This document shows positions 10,759-19,878 of a stretch of 64,000 nt of DNA, piece after piece. Both the position numbers and the translations under genes were made by a program. Each line of letters opens with the position of its first letter. The first letter of the stretch is position 1. The notes beneath the pieces are model-generated. The model saw nothing but the letters and a program-made list of their open reading frames with translations, did no database searches and was not told where the DNA came from. Source of the DNA: Aphidius gifuensis (taxonomy: Eukaryota > Arthropoda > Insecta > Hymenoptera > Braconidae); the NCBI RefSeq assembly GCF_014905175.1, contig NC_057790.1, positions 9,300,001 to 9,364,000 of the forward strand, given 5' to 3'.

Positions 10759-11505
10759 ATGTTTGTAGAAAAACAGCATTCAATAGAAATGGAACAACAA
10801 TTAAATAATGTTGCTAAAATGGAGAGCAAATTGGATGTCAAAAAAATGTCTGAGTTGGAGGTTAATAAAGAGTACAAAGTAACAGCTCTACAGAAGATTC
10901 ATAATGAATACAATGGAGTTATGGCTACATTAAATGATGAATTTAATGTCTTTCTACCCAGCAGAATCGCCAAGTTTATGAAAAATAATGATTATTTTAC
11001 AAAAATCGAGAAAGCAGCGATCGATGGATGCTTGGATCTTCTTTTTTTGGGAGGAAAATACAACAAATGTGAGTTCATTTTCTCATAAAACGAAAAAAAT
11101 TAGAAAAAAGTTTGTGAGCTCTTCTTCTTCAAATATAATTATTATTATCTAGACAAAAAAAATGATTATAATATAAAACTGATAAACACCAAGACTAAGC
11201 GACTTTCAAAAAATTGTAAATTATTGAAAGATTTGACAAAAGATGTTTACTATGCTGTGACAAAAATTCAAAGTTACTGTGGAAAAAAGTCTGGTGCAAG
11301 ACTATCAGTCGAAATAAATAATAAATATACTGTTTTCTTACCTGAAAATGATGCTGAATATCATTTTTATAATAAAAAAAAGTTCCTCGAATTAGAGGAT
11401 GGTATTAAAAGAAGAGTTTTAACATTACAATGTATTGGAGAAAATAATCAAGTTGTATTATTAGAAAATTGGCCTAAGCCTATACACACAATATTCAATA
11501 AATAA
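10759..11505 (+). CDS. Polinton small two-domain protein, predicted spliced
   Basis: Two frames (10,759-11,088 and about 11,104-11,505) can be joined by an 84-nt intron, 11,069-11,152: donor AAT/GTGAGT, pyrimidine-rich tract, acceptor ATCTAG. The junction codon keeps the frame. Exon 1 carries YKVTALQKIHNEYNG, EFNVFLPSRIAKF and LGGKYNK; exon 2 carries YYAVTKIQSYCG, KYTVFLPEND and IGENNQ. The halves are thus diverged copies of one roughly 80-residue domain with a shared vFLP motif. The alternation of short strands resembles an OB-fold nucleic-acid-binding module, but that is inference. Unspliced, exon 1 would end at its own stop (11,086-11,088). ATG 10,759 or 10,790 could serve as start. It converges on the integrase gene; an AATAAA-like signal lies around 11,498-11,504. 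Confidence 0.6.
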
Positions 11506-11665
11506 ATTACATTTGAAAAAATTTATTTTGTTATAATTTTTATTAAAAATTCTTATACCTATATACATTGTAAATATAATTATTCATAATTTGATTCATT
11601 TTCTCTCATGTATCATGTTCAGAATCGAAACCTAACCATCTTACAAGTACTTTTTAACTTTGTTT

Positions 11666-12556
11666 TTAAAATTTTTCAACAAAGATATATATATCTGGAT
11701 AGCGTACTGGACTCAGTTCTTCTTGATAAAAACATCCTTCAACATTGTTATCTTGATAGTCAGCAAGCTTGTAAGTTATCGGTATTGTATTCAATACTTT
11801 TGTGATTGTAAAAACTTCAGTTGTCCAATTGGGAGTGTAGCCTTTTTCGAAAATTTTTTTATATTTACTTATTCGCACTTTATCACCAATTTTAAATTTT
11901 CTTTTCAACTTTGATGTGACACAAAACATTGGATTTTGATTATGATATATTTCCCTCAATATATCCTTTTCATTGTTTTTAGTTACATTTTTTGGTTTCA
12001 TTTTTATAGTTCTGTGCTTTGTATTATTATAATTTCTAATCAATTCAGGAAGTATAGTCAACCATTTATAACTGCCTTGGAATGTAAATCTTTCCCACAT
12101 TTGATTTTTCAGGGTTCTATTAAACCTTTCGACTATACTTGCTTTTAAAGTACTATATGTTGAGTACATATTTATATTATATTGTTTCATGAGATTCTTA
12201 AATTCACTGTTGTAAAATTCTTTGCCTTGATCGACATGTAAATGTTTTTTTGGATATCGACCTTTCAGGAAAACAGATTTTATCGCTGCAGTAACATCTT
12301 TTGCACTTTTTGTCTTGACTGGTACAGCAAATGCATATTTGGAAAAATTATCAATTATTGTAAGTATAAACTTGTAATTTACGGAAGCATATGCACTCAT
12401 GTCAACAAGATCACATTGCCATGTTTCATCGAGAGCTCTAATGTCAACATGTCTACGTTGATAATATCTGCGAGCAGGCTTGTGTAGCTCATGTGCCACA
12501 ACGCTTCTCGAATAGTTATTGTCTTCTTTTTTATTATTTTTTTTTGTTTCATTCAT
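11666..12556 (-). CDS. Polinton integrase (DDE, retroviral type)
   Basis: This 296-residue protein has the rve-fold catalytic triad: D in WQCDLVDM (about residue 48), D in HVDQGKEF (about 109) and E in ASIVERFNRTL (about 145). A C-terminal basic, strand-rich domain follows (FKIGDKVRISKY and PVRYPDIYIF), matching the SH3/chromodomain-like tail of Polinton integrases. Its role is to insert the linear element DNA into the host chromosome. The N-terminal zinc domain of retroviral integrases is not visible. The ATG lies two bases after the stop of the upstream coiled-coil frame (TAAAAATG), so the two may share a transcript. The frame is intact. Confidence 0.9.
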   Translation of the reverse strand: MNETKKNNKKEDNNYSRSVVAHELHKPARRYYQRRHVDIRALDETWQCDLVDMSAYASVNYKFILTIIDNFSKYAFAVPVKTKSAKDVTAAIKSVFLKGRYPKKHLHVDQGKEFYNSEFKNLMKQYNINMYSTYSTLKASIVERFNRTLKNQMWERFTFQGSYKWLTILPELIRNYNNTKHRTIKMKPKNVTKNNEKDILREIYHNQNPMFCVTSKLKRKFKIGDKVRISKYKKIFEKGYTPNWTTEVFTITKVLNTIPITYKLADYQDNNVEGCFYQEELSPVRYPDIYIFVEKF

Positions 12557-12558
12557 TT

Positions 12559-13000
12559 TTATTTTCGATTTTCTAAACGTACTCCCAAATTTTCTGTCAA
12601 ATAGTGAGATATACTTGCAACTTCTGTACTCAGCTCATCTAATGTATGACGTGATTTTTCAACACTTTTTTGCAATGTGTCCACTTTGATTGTCAGTTTA
12701 CTAATGACTTCAGTGATATATTTTTGACTATCTTCTTGCATTATTCTAAGTAGATCATTAGTTTCATTTTTAATCAGAATCAGTGCTACTTTTTTTGAGA
12801 CAGCATCATTCATGTCTTGAGCATCAATGTGACATAATTTTTTCTGCAATGTCATAATTTCCGTCTTCTGTAAATTGAAACCTTCTCCAGGTGGTCCCTC
12901 TTATTGTATCGCCATCTTTTTTCCTCCGATAGAATATTTTCGTTTATTTGATAATTGACGTCCAAATATATCAACACTAGACATTATTCCACTCAATGTC
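12559..13000 (-). pseudogene. fibre-like coiled-coil protein, N-terminus frameshifted
   Basis: The open part (12,559-12,855) encodes 98 residues. It begins with a block ending DMNDAVSKK and is followed by a heptad-rich coiled coil (about residues 40-85). The same frame is open upstream for 14 more codons (GPPGEGFNL), and a shifted frame just before that reads DGDTIRG. A GPPGEGF block followed by an xxNDAVxKK motif is the kind of sequence seen at trimeric fibre or neck joints of phage and virus attachment proteins. That function is inference. A single-base shift near 12,900 separates the pieces, so this copy is probably broken. It lies directly upstream of the integrase. Confidence 0.5.
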
Positions 13001-13074
13001 CTTTTAATGACTGTACATTAAAGACTGAATGAACATATATATTAACAAATAATACCAGCCTTCTCTTAATTCTT

Positions 13075-14053
13075 CAATAATTGAAAAATTTCATTAGCGT
13101 GACGATTATTGCCAGCTTTTTCTGAAGCTACGAGTAATTGAAGACGATTGACAAGCTCATTGGGATCATCCCAATATATATAATTTGTATCATTTTTTTT
13201 TCTTATTTTTTTGTAGTGTTTTGTATTTTGGTAATACAAGTGCTGAACCTTTTTTGCTCTCTACTTTTTGTTTTCTCAAAGACTTGACAAACAGTGATAC
13301 ATAATTTTTATATTTTTGTGTCCTGTTTGTCAGAAATGCACCATCAGGTTTGAAATTTTTACGATGTGCATTTGTTAATTTTATAATTTCAATAAAAATT
13401 TCTCGATCAACTTTCCTAATAATAGATGCATTAGGTGATTGTTGAAATAATAACTCCAAGAGACCTTGAGTAGCCGGATAAATTTTATTTTTCACATAAA
13501 TATGATGATTTTGTATTTCAATCATTGAATTACCAAACAATAATTTATTGTTTTTTAATTTTTGAATGGTGTACATTGTATTATGAGCCTTGTCATGAGA
13601 ATTTATTGATTTTTGCCTTTCAAGGTGCTTCTTCATCAAATTTTTTTTTTCTCCGTTATATCTTCGTCTGTGTCATCATCATCAGCATCACTAACATTAT
13701 TCTTATGAAAAGTTAACGGATCAATATCAATTTTTCGTCATTATTTGTCAATATTGATTTTCGTCTTCTCCTTCTGTGTATTCTCTTCTTCTTCTGTCGT
13801 GTATTCTTCTTCTTTTCTTTGAGCATTATTTTTTTTTCTGCTTGATTTTTACTGGAACTTGGTGCTGGTTTTGTTTTGATACATCTGCTAGCATTTTTTA
13901 AGGCTCAGTTATTGGTCCTAACACCTCACTTGTTATTCTTTCATTTTCAACTCGACCATATTTAATTAATTTATGTTTACGTCTTATAGAGTCACTTGCT
14001 TTTTCAATTTCATGCAATAATGATTTTTCAGCATGTAAGTTTGTATGCTTCAT
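13075..14053 (-). pseudogene. conserved Polinton protein of unknown function, multiply frameshifted
   Basis: The first ATG frame (14,053-13,898) gives 51 residues beginning MKHTNLHAEKSLLHEIEKAS and rich in basic residues, then hits TAA. An acidic segment in another frame (DADDDDTDED, about 13,690) leads into the longest open piece, 13,636-13,190, which includes LLFGNSMIEIQ and IYPATQGLLELLF and ends in an A-rich tract. After that tract a further frame reads YIYWDDPNELVNRLQ and decays at about 13,080. All parts are collinear and on one strand, so this is one gene broken by at least three shifts, mostly in homopolymers. I recognise it as a recurring Polinton gene but know no function for it. 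Confidence 0.55.
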
Positions 14054-14163
14054 GATAGATAATTATGCTGTTGACAGTTCACAGTACACAATCCTACTGT
14101 CTTTTATTTTGGAATTTTTACTATATATCGTATAATATTACTCTAAATTATCTGATATTTTTT

Positions 14164-14931
14164 TTAGATAGTAGATGTACCAGTGGTGGTAGCAGAGGGA
14201 GAAACTGTATTTTCAGCAGAATCGTTTGTAATGTTTATATAACAATCAAAACCTCTCCTGTATCGGCCATTATTAATGTCACTATCTTTGTCAATCTCAA
14301 GGAATCCATATTTATCTTTATTCCAACATGTCGAGCATATATTGCGGAATTTTACAAATTCCATGTCAGTATTTACATGATCATTGTATATATGCTTTAA
14401 ATTTCTTTCATCTTGACGAAAAAGTACAAAAAAATTGGCATTATCTCTCACCAAATGTTTGGGTATGTGAGCATAGGTCTGAGATAAATAAAAACTATCA
14501 ACTGCTTGATGTCTACCCATGCAGAAAAATGCTCGAACATTATCTTGTTTTTCTGTAGATATATCATCGAAAATCATCAGTGAATTTGGTCTAGCCTCTT
14601 CAGGTTGAATAACTTTCTCATGTTCATTGAATGGAAAATAAACAATTTCTTCAACATTATCAATAATTTTTTCGAGAAATTTGTACTTTGGCTGATTAAG
14701 CGATTTGGAATACACATAAACATTCTCAAATCTTAATCCATTTGGGTGAATTATTATTGCAAAAAGAGCGTTTGTTTTGCCAGAATTTGAAGGTCCACAA
14801 AATACACCTCTCACACTATTCGGTAATAAACTTCCATGTCTTTTTTCAGATGGTTTTTTTGGAGCAGTTTTTTGCACAATTTGATCAAAATTGATGACTG
14901 GCAACTTTAATGGTTGTTCTTGAAATTCCAT
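14164..14931 (-). CDS. Polinton packaging ATPase (FtsK/HerA, A32-like)
   Basis: This 255-residue P-loop ATPase has Walker A GPSNSGKTNALF (about residues 44-55) and Walker B SLMIFDDIS (about 115-123). The conserved later segment FCMGRHQAVDSFYLSQTYA corresponds to the sensor/arginine region of A32-type enzymes. These proteins pump viral or Polinton DNA into capsids. The C-terminus is Ser/Thr-rich. The frame is intact; the ATG at 14,929-14,931 is diverged from the PLA2 gene across a roughly 100-bp intergenic region that must hold both promoters. Confidence 0.92.
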   Translation of the reverse strand: MEFQEQPLKLPVINFDQIVQKTAPKKPSEKRHGSLLPNSVRGVFCGPSNSGKTNALFAIIIHPNGLRFENVYVYSKSLNQPKYKFLEKIIDNVEEIVYFPFNEHEKVIQPEEARPNSLMIFDDISTEKQDNVRAFFCMGRHQAVDSFYLSQTYAHIPKHLVRDNANFFVLFRQDERNLKHIYNDHVNTDMEFVKFRNICSTCWNKDKYGFLEIDKDSDINNGRYRRGFDCYINITNDSAENTVSPSATTTGTSTI

Positions 14932-14987
14932 GTTTCTTTTTTACAACTGAACAAGCTGCTAGCTTAATCTGTACTAACGTGAAAACA

Positions 14988-15018
14988 TATAAATACTCGG
15001 GATTTTATTGAATGCAGT
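14988..15018 (+). promoter_or_regulatory. core promoter of the PLA2-like gene
   Basis: TATAAATA begins at 14,988 and GCAGTT, an insect-type initiator, has its A at 15,016 (28 bp). This places transcription start downstream of the TTG at 15,008 and upstream of ATG 15,035, supporting the latter as the translation start. Confidence 0.6.
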
Positions 15019-15034
15019 TAGTTCTTCAAAGACA

Positions 15035-15943
15035 ATGATTGAGCATCAACATGCAAAAAAAAAAAAAAAAAAAAAAGGAAGGGGTCTGTTGAACAGTATC
15101 ATCAATAGTCTGCCATTTGAATTACACGTTCCACAGTATAATTATTGTGGCCCGGGTACAAAGCTCGATAAAAGATTAGCTCGTGGTGATCGCGGTGTTA
15201 ATCCATTGGATGAACATTGTCGTGAGCATGATATAAGCTACTCAAAAAATCCTGACAATCTCGAAGAACGACATAAAGCTGATAGAATACTTGCCGATAA
15301 AGCTTGGCAACGTGTATTTGCCAAAGATTCGTCACTTGGTGAAAGAGCCGTAGCTTGGGGTGTGACAACTGCAATGAATTTGAAAACGAAACTTGGTATG
15401 GGTTTAAATAGAAGCAAAAAGAATAAAAAAATTCATCATAAAATCAAGAAAATACAAACAACTGAAAAGAATGATAAAAAAGTTAAAATCATCCCAAAAC
15501 AAAAATATAAAAAGTATTTAACAAGTCTCAACAGGATTATAGATATATCAAAACAATCTATAAAGCCTGGAATCACTGATCCAATAAAGACGGTTCTGGA
15601 AAGTGCACGTGTTGCTGTCAAAAAAGTTGGTGGAAAAAAAAAAATTCGTTTACCACTTCCATTAAATAAAGAAAATAACAGTGATGGTAGTATACTACCA
15701 TTTTTAATACCACTATTTGCTGGATTAAGTGCATCTGGTGCTATGACGGGTGGTGCAGCAACAATTTCAAAGACAATAAATGTTGTACATGCAGCAAAAA
15801 AATTACTACGAGAAAATCAACGTCATAATAAGAAAATGGAATCAATTGTATTGGGCAAAGGATTATTTTTATCTCCTTACAAAAGAGGACTAGGTCTCTT
15901 TTTAAAGCCTGCAAAAAAAGTAAATAAGAAAAAAAACTTGTAA
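15035..15943 (+). CDS. Polinton protein with parvovirus-type phospholipase A2 domain
   Basis: Residues about 35-70 hold a compact PLA2 core: calcium loop YNYCGPGTKL followed by the catalytic signature LDEHCREHDISY with the His-Asp pair. The order and spacing match the PLA2 of parvoviral minor capsid proteins, which breaches endosomal membranes during entry. Downstream there is a long basic region, a hydrophobic Gly/Ala-rich segment (about residues 215-245) that could insert into a membrane, and a basic tail containing GKGLFLSPYKRG. An A-tract of about 20 bases encodes a poly-Lys stretch near the N-terminus and is a likely slippage site. The stop TAA shares bases with the protease start (TAATG). 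Its place before protease and capsid genes fits a minor virion protein. Confidence 0.82.
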   Translation: MIEHQHAKKKKKKKGRGLLNSIINSLPFELHVPQYNYCGPGTKLDKRLARGDRGVNPLDEHCREHDISYSKNPDNLEERHKADRILADKAWQRVFAKDSSLGERAVAWGVTTAMNLKTKLGMGLNRSKKNKKIHHKIKKIQTTEKNDKKVKIIPKQKYKKYLTSLNRIIDISKQSIKPGITDPIKTVLESARVAVKKVGGKKKIRLPLPLNKENNSDGSILPFLIPLFAGLSASGAMTGGAATISKTINVVHAAKKLLRENQRHNKKMESIVLGKGLFLSPYKRGLGLFLKPAKKVNKKKNL

Positions 15944-16305
15944 TGCTACCACATCGAGCTCTCACAAATATTGATATCATCAAATACGCCAAAGCTTTTA
16001 AAATTCCTTATTTCCGAGGAGTTTTCATGAGAAATGGTTTACCAATAACTGGTCCTCGTAAAAATGAATCAGCAATTGTAAATCTTGATGATAAAGATGG
16101 TGCTGGTACACATTGGGTTGCATACAAAAAACGGCTCAATGATGTCATTTATTTCGATAGCTTTGGTGATTTGAAGCCTCCACAAGAACTGATTAATTAT
16201 CTCGGTGTTGGTAGCATTAAATATAATTATGAAAAATATCAAAATTATAATACAATTGTTTGCGGTCATTTATGTCTCAAATTTCTGGCTGGCAAGAGAC
16301 TATAA
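15943..16305 (+). CDS. adenain-type cysteine protease
   Basis: This 120-residue protein has the Ulp1/adenovirus-protease arrangement: His in GTHWVAYKK (about residue 56), acidic residue in IYFDSFGD (about 73) and Cys in IVCGHLCLKFL (about 106). It would cleave capsid precursor proteins during virion maturation. It is somewhat short compared with adenovirus protease (about 200) but usual for Polintons. The ATG overlaps the preceding stop as TAATG, suggesting termination-reinitiation or a shared transcript. Its own stop overlaps the TATA box of the next gene. The frame is intact. Confidence 0.9.
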   Translation: MLPHRALTNIDIIKYAKAFKIPYFRGVFMRNGLPITGPRKNESAIVNLDDKDGAGTHWVAYKKRLNDVIYFDSFGDLKPPQELINYLGVGSIKYNYEKYQNYNTIVCGHLCLKFLAGKRL

Positions 16306-16336
16306 ATAATCATGACACATGCTAAAATAATCATTA
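16301..16336 (+). promoter_or_regulatory. core promoter of the minor capsid gene, overlapping the protease stop
   Basis: TATAAATAA at 16,301 contains the protease stop codon region; the initiator TCATTA has its A at 16,333 (32 bp). The start codon follows at 16,340, leaving a 5' UTR of about 7 nt. Confidence 0.6.
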
Positions 16337-16339
16337 GTC

Positions 16340-17032
16340 ATGGATGATTCATTTACGTTGACATTGTCGGGCAGGTCATCGACTCTTGAAACACAATACT
16401 TCCCGCCGATTGAGTTGTCAGCAAATAAAAATTATGTTGCTGGGCTTGTTGAGTTTACAACATTTAATTCTATACCGAATATTGACGTTGGTAACAATAT
16501 AGTCTACATTGAAGGTTGTAAACTGATTACAATTCCAACAGGAAGTTATGAAATTGAGGATATTGAAAGTTATATACAAAAAGCAATATGTCAGGATGAC
16601 GTTACTATTAGTATTAAACCAAATAACAATGAACTACATAGTGAGGTTAAATGTAACAAACGTATTCATTTTGAAATAGAAGACTCGATTGGAAGATTGT
16701 TGGGCTTTACAAAACGAATCCTCGAAGCTGATATTCTACATAAATCTGACTTGCCTGTTGCCATATTAAAGGTCAATACACTCCAAATTCAGTGTAACAT
16801 AACAACTGGTGCATATATGAATCAGCACAAAGTTCACACAATACATGAATTTTTCCCAGTTGTGCCTCCTGGATATAAGATTGTTAAAGTACCATCTCAT
16901 GTCATTTATCTGCCAGTCACAGTGCAAGCAATACATCAATTGCAATTAAAAGTTGTCGATCAGGATGGTGAAATTGTGAATTTTCGTGGAGAAACGATTA
17001 CAATTCGACTACACATTAAAAGTGTCAAATAA
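16340..17032 (+). CDS. Polinton minor capsid (penton-like) protein
   Basis: This 230-residue, strand-rich protein begins MDDSFTLTLSGRSSTLETQY and contains YVAGLVEFTTFNSIPNI and PTGSYEIEDIESYI. It corresponds to the single-jelly-roll minor capsid (penton-base-like) protein that occupies the fivefold vertices in Polinton/adintovirus models. No signal peptide or membrane segment is visible. The frame is complete and lies between the protease and major capsid genes, the expected order. Recognition is by family resemblance of the N-terminal block and position, not by a search. Confidence 0.8.
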   Translation: MDDSFTLTLSGRSSTLETQYFPPIELSANKNYVAGLVEFTTFNSIPNIDVGNNIVYIEGCKLITIPTGSYEIEDIESYIQKAICQDDVTISIKPNNNELHSEVKCNKRIHFEIEDSIGRLLGFTKRILEADILHKSDLPVAILKVNTLQIQCNITTGAYMNQHKVHTIHEFFPVVPPGYKIVKVPSHVIYLPVTVQAIHQLQLKVVDQDGEIVNFRGETITIRLHIKSVK

Positions 17033-17110
17033 GAAAAAAAAATATGGGCATCGATTGAATAAAAAGAAGAAAAAAAAAATAAACATAATAATAAAATAAT
17101 TGGGCAAAGC

Positions 17111-17147
17111 TATAAATGCGAGACATTATGCCGAAAAAAAATCAGTC
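17111..17147 (+). promoter_or_regulatory. core promoter of the major capsid gene
   Basis: TATAAATG at 17,111 and TCAGTC with A at 17,144 (33 bp) repeat the pattern seen before the other plus-strand genes. The ATG at 17,128 lies upstream of this start site and would not be in the transcript. Confidence 0.55.
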
Positions 17148-18487
17148 AAAAGCAAGGAAGCAAAGCGATAACACATAAGAGTATTCAGTTTCTCAAGAGT
17201 CTCGGTCTCAGTCCACGTCAACAACATCTACGGAAATAAAAGTGTCATTTTGTTGCGGATGATTTTTAAGTATACAAGAACCGATCATTTTTGATGAATC
17301 GATTGCCCATTGTGAGTTACATGCTCATCAGCCTTACGGCTCTTCAACATTCAATAACAACGATGAAATCGGATTGGAATTCAACATCAAGATTTATGTG
17401 TACTACCAAGTAAAGTTCACTACATATTACTGGACGATTTCTTACAAGTGACGGAAAATCTGTGCCATCAACATCTTCATCGGTACGAATGTCAATATCA
17501 CACATGTTTGAAGTAATCCGCTAGTAGATAAATGCAATTGTAATTGATCGGAGCAAAAATGTTGGTCTTACGAGTCTAATGAAAGGATATATTTCCTTAA
17601 GTCCAAATCAAAAATCATTATTGGAGAATGCTGGATGGTTAATGTCTGATGAAGAATCATTATTCGATTCGAGTGGTTATTTTGATATATCAATACCACT
17701 GAGCCTGCTGCTAGGATTTGCTGAAGATTATAAAAAAATAATTATCAATGCAAAACATGAACTCATCCTAATAAGAGCAAATAGTGATGCGAATGCCTGT
17801 CTACAAGAACAACCTGCGGAAGGAAAAAGTGGCGAAAAAATACAAATTAAACTTCAAAAAGTGGAATGGATTGTTCCATATATCAAAGTGTCTGATAAGC
17901 AGAAAATACAACTTTTAAATTACATTGCCAAGGATCCATCCATAGCAATCAGTTTTCGTACATGGGAATTGTACGAGTATCCACTATTACCTGCAACTAC
18001 AAAGCAAAATTGGAGTGTGAAAACATCAACACAATTGGAAAAACCGAGATACATAATTTTAGGCTTCCAAACAGGACGAAAAAACTCTGTAACAGACAAT
18101 TCAAGTGTTTTTGATCATTGTAACTTGCGTGATGTTAAGCTGTTTTTAAATTCACAATCATATCCTTATGGAAATTTAAATATTGATTTTGCTCATAATC
18201 AATTCTCATTATTATATGATATGTTTGCATATTTCCAAGCTTCCTACTATTACACAGAAACACCACAACCATTATTTACAAGACAAAAATTTTTGGAAGA
18301 AGCTCCACTTATTGTCATAGATTGTTCAAAGCAAAATGAATTTTTAAAATCTGGACCAGTAGATATTCGACTCGAATTTGAATCAACAACACAATTTCCA
18401 GCTCAAACATCAGCTTATTGTTTGATTTTACATGATCGAATTGTTGAATATAATCCAATTAGTGGTTCAGTACGCAAGCTCGTTTAA
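17145..18487 (+). pseudogene. major capsid protein (double jelly-roll), N-terminal part frameshifted
   Basis: An open frame of 302 codons (17,579-18,487) covers the C-terminal two thirds, with segments such as SFRTWELYEYPL, PRYIILGFQTGRKN and DIRLEFESTTQFPAQT that mark the Polinton hexon-like major capsid protein. The missing N-terminal part is recognisable upstream in at least two other frames, for example FDESIAHCELHAHQPYGSS at about 17,293 and a shifted continuation until about 17,570. Stops and frameshifts lie between, and no start codon is securely assignable after the predicted start site at 17,144. As it stands the gene cannot make a full capsid protein; usual length is roughly 420-450 residues. 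Confidence 0.8.
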
Positions 18488-18672
18488 TATATGCCTGTAA
18501 ACTTACCAATCTTATATTTATAATAATAATATGTAAAAGAAAAAAAAAAATAAATAAATAAAATAATGTACATGAAAAACAAAATTGTATATATTATTGT
18601 CTCCTTACTGAAAATTAAAAATTATTATTATTATAATAAATGAACCAACAATGTATGTTAAAAATTTTTTTT
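18488..18672. terminator. convergent 3' region with polyadenylation signals
   Basis: A + T-rich spacer between the plus-strand capsid gene and the minus-strand frameshifted gene. AATAAATAAATAAAATAA-type signals occur on the plus strand around 18,548-18,565 and AATAAA-like words are present for the minus strand, as expected for converging RNA polymerase II genes. Confidence 0.4.
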
Positions 18673-19522
18673 TCATTTATTTTTATTTTGACATAATGTA
18701 CAATCTTTTATCATGGGTGATGGCCCGTCAAATTCATCTGATTTTTCGTCTTGATGATGATAATGTTCAATGCAGCGTTTATATTGAAGAAAATCTTTTT
18801 TTGTTTTAAATTTTTCTGGCAATTTGTCCCATACAGCATCAATTGAGTTTGGTGTAAGCAGAAAAATATATCTCTCTGGTAAATTTGCAATATCTTCTGT
18901 TGCCATTTTTTCCAGACTCTCAAGATGACAAAATAGCTGAATCGATTTTTTCAATGATGAAACTGATCCCCAGGTAGTTCGGAACCATGCTCTCAATTTT
19001 TGTACATTATCCAATGCACAAGTAAGAGTCCATAAATTGAGATGATAACTCAGATGGTGAACATAGTTTTTTTGACATACCTTAGTTGGTAGTTTGCCAT
19101 GCGCTGGACAATCCATATCAATCAAATCAATAATAGTTTTATCGTCTTTTAAAATATTACTGAGCCATTTTTTTTTTCTCATGACCTTTTACATATACGT
19201 AAATTGAAGACTCAAGGCTATCATTTATAATTTTTCCATGTTCAGCATAATCAACATCTCCTGAGTTCCATAACAGTCCATGATGATTGTTTGTTAACCA
19301 ATTATTTGTCAGTTTGCAAGCAGATGATAATGTACTCATGGCACATGGAGGCTTGAATACTACCGACTTGATATCATCTTCTTGATTCAAATTTGCTATT
19401 GCAAATTCTTTCACAATAAAACTTTGATCAGTATCATAAAATCCTTGAACATCAACAATATATTCAACCATTATGACTGAAATCTTATTCAAGACTGAAA
19501 TATTTTTTTCTTTGGTACTCAT
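18673..19522 (-). CDS. Polinton protein of unknown function with a one-base frameshift in an A10 run
   Basis: The first frame (ATG at 19,522) carries VEYIVDVQGFYDTDQSF and later NNHHGLLWNSGDVDYAEHG. It runs into an A10 tract at about 19,167-19,176 and stops at 19,157. A second frame overlapping the same tract continues with WLSNILKDD, a Cys/His cluster (DCPAHGKLP ... HHLSYH) and a terminal CTLCQ motif to 18,673. Removing one A would fuse them, so this is one gene with a slippage mutation, an assembly error, or programmed frameshifting. The acidic residues near the N-terminus recall an RNase H-like nuclease fold, but I cannot assign a function. Confidence 0.6.
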
Positions 19523-19552
19523 ATACAAAAGAGTAAAGACGCGCGCACTTTG

Positions 19553-19825
19553 GTATCAAATTTCTAATTTTGTTTATAAAATAGTTTAAAAAAAAAATAA
19601 AACGTCAGCACTTTCTACTTCAAATTCTATGAAATATAAACAATATAACTCTCAACTTAGTATCAAATTTCTAATTTTGTTTATAAAATAGTTTAAAAAA
19701 AAATAAAACGTCAGCACTTTCTACTTCAAATTCTATGAAATATAAACAATATAACTCGCAACTTAGTATCAAATTTCCATTTTTGTTTATAAAATAATTT
19801 AAAAAATAAAACGTCAGAACTTTTA
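19553..19825. repeat. about 107-bp tandem repeat upstream of the 19.5-kb gene
   Basis: Units start at 19,553, 19,660 and 19,766 with gtatcaaatttctaattttg and share acgtcagcactttctacttc; the third is truncated at about 19,825. The first two are nearly identical. The array lies just 5' of the minus-strand gene starting at 19,522 and 3' of the polymerase gene, so it could act on transcription or simply be a replication slippage product. Confidence 0.8.
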
Positions 19826-19878
19826 TATATATATATATTATGACTATTATTTATAATAAATATATTTATTATTTATGA

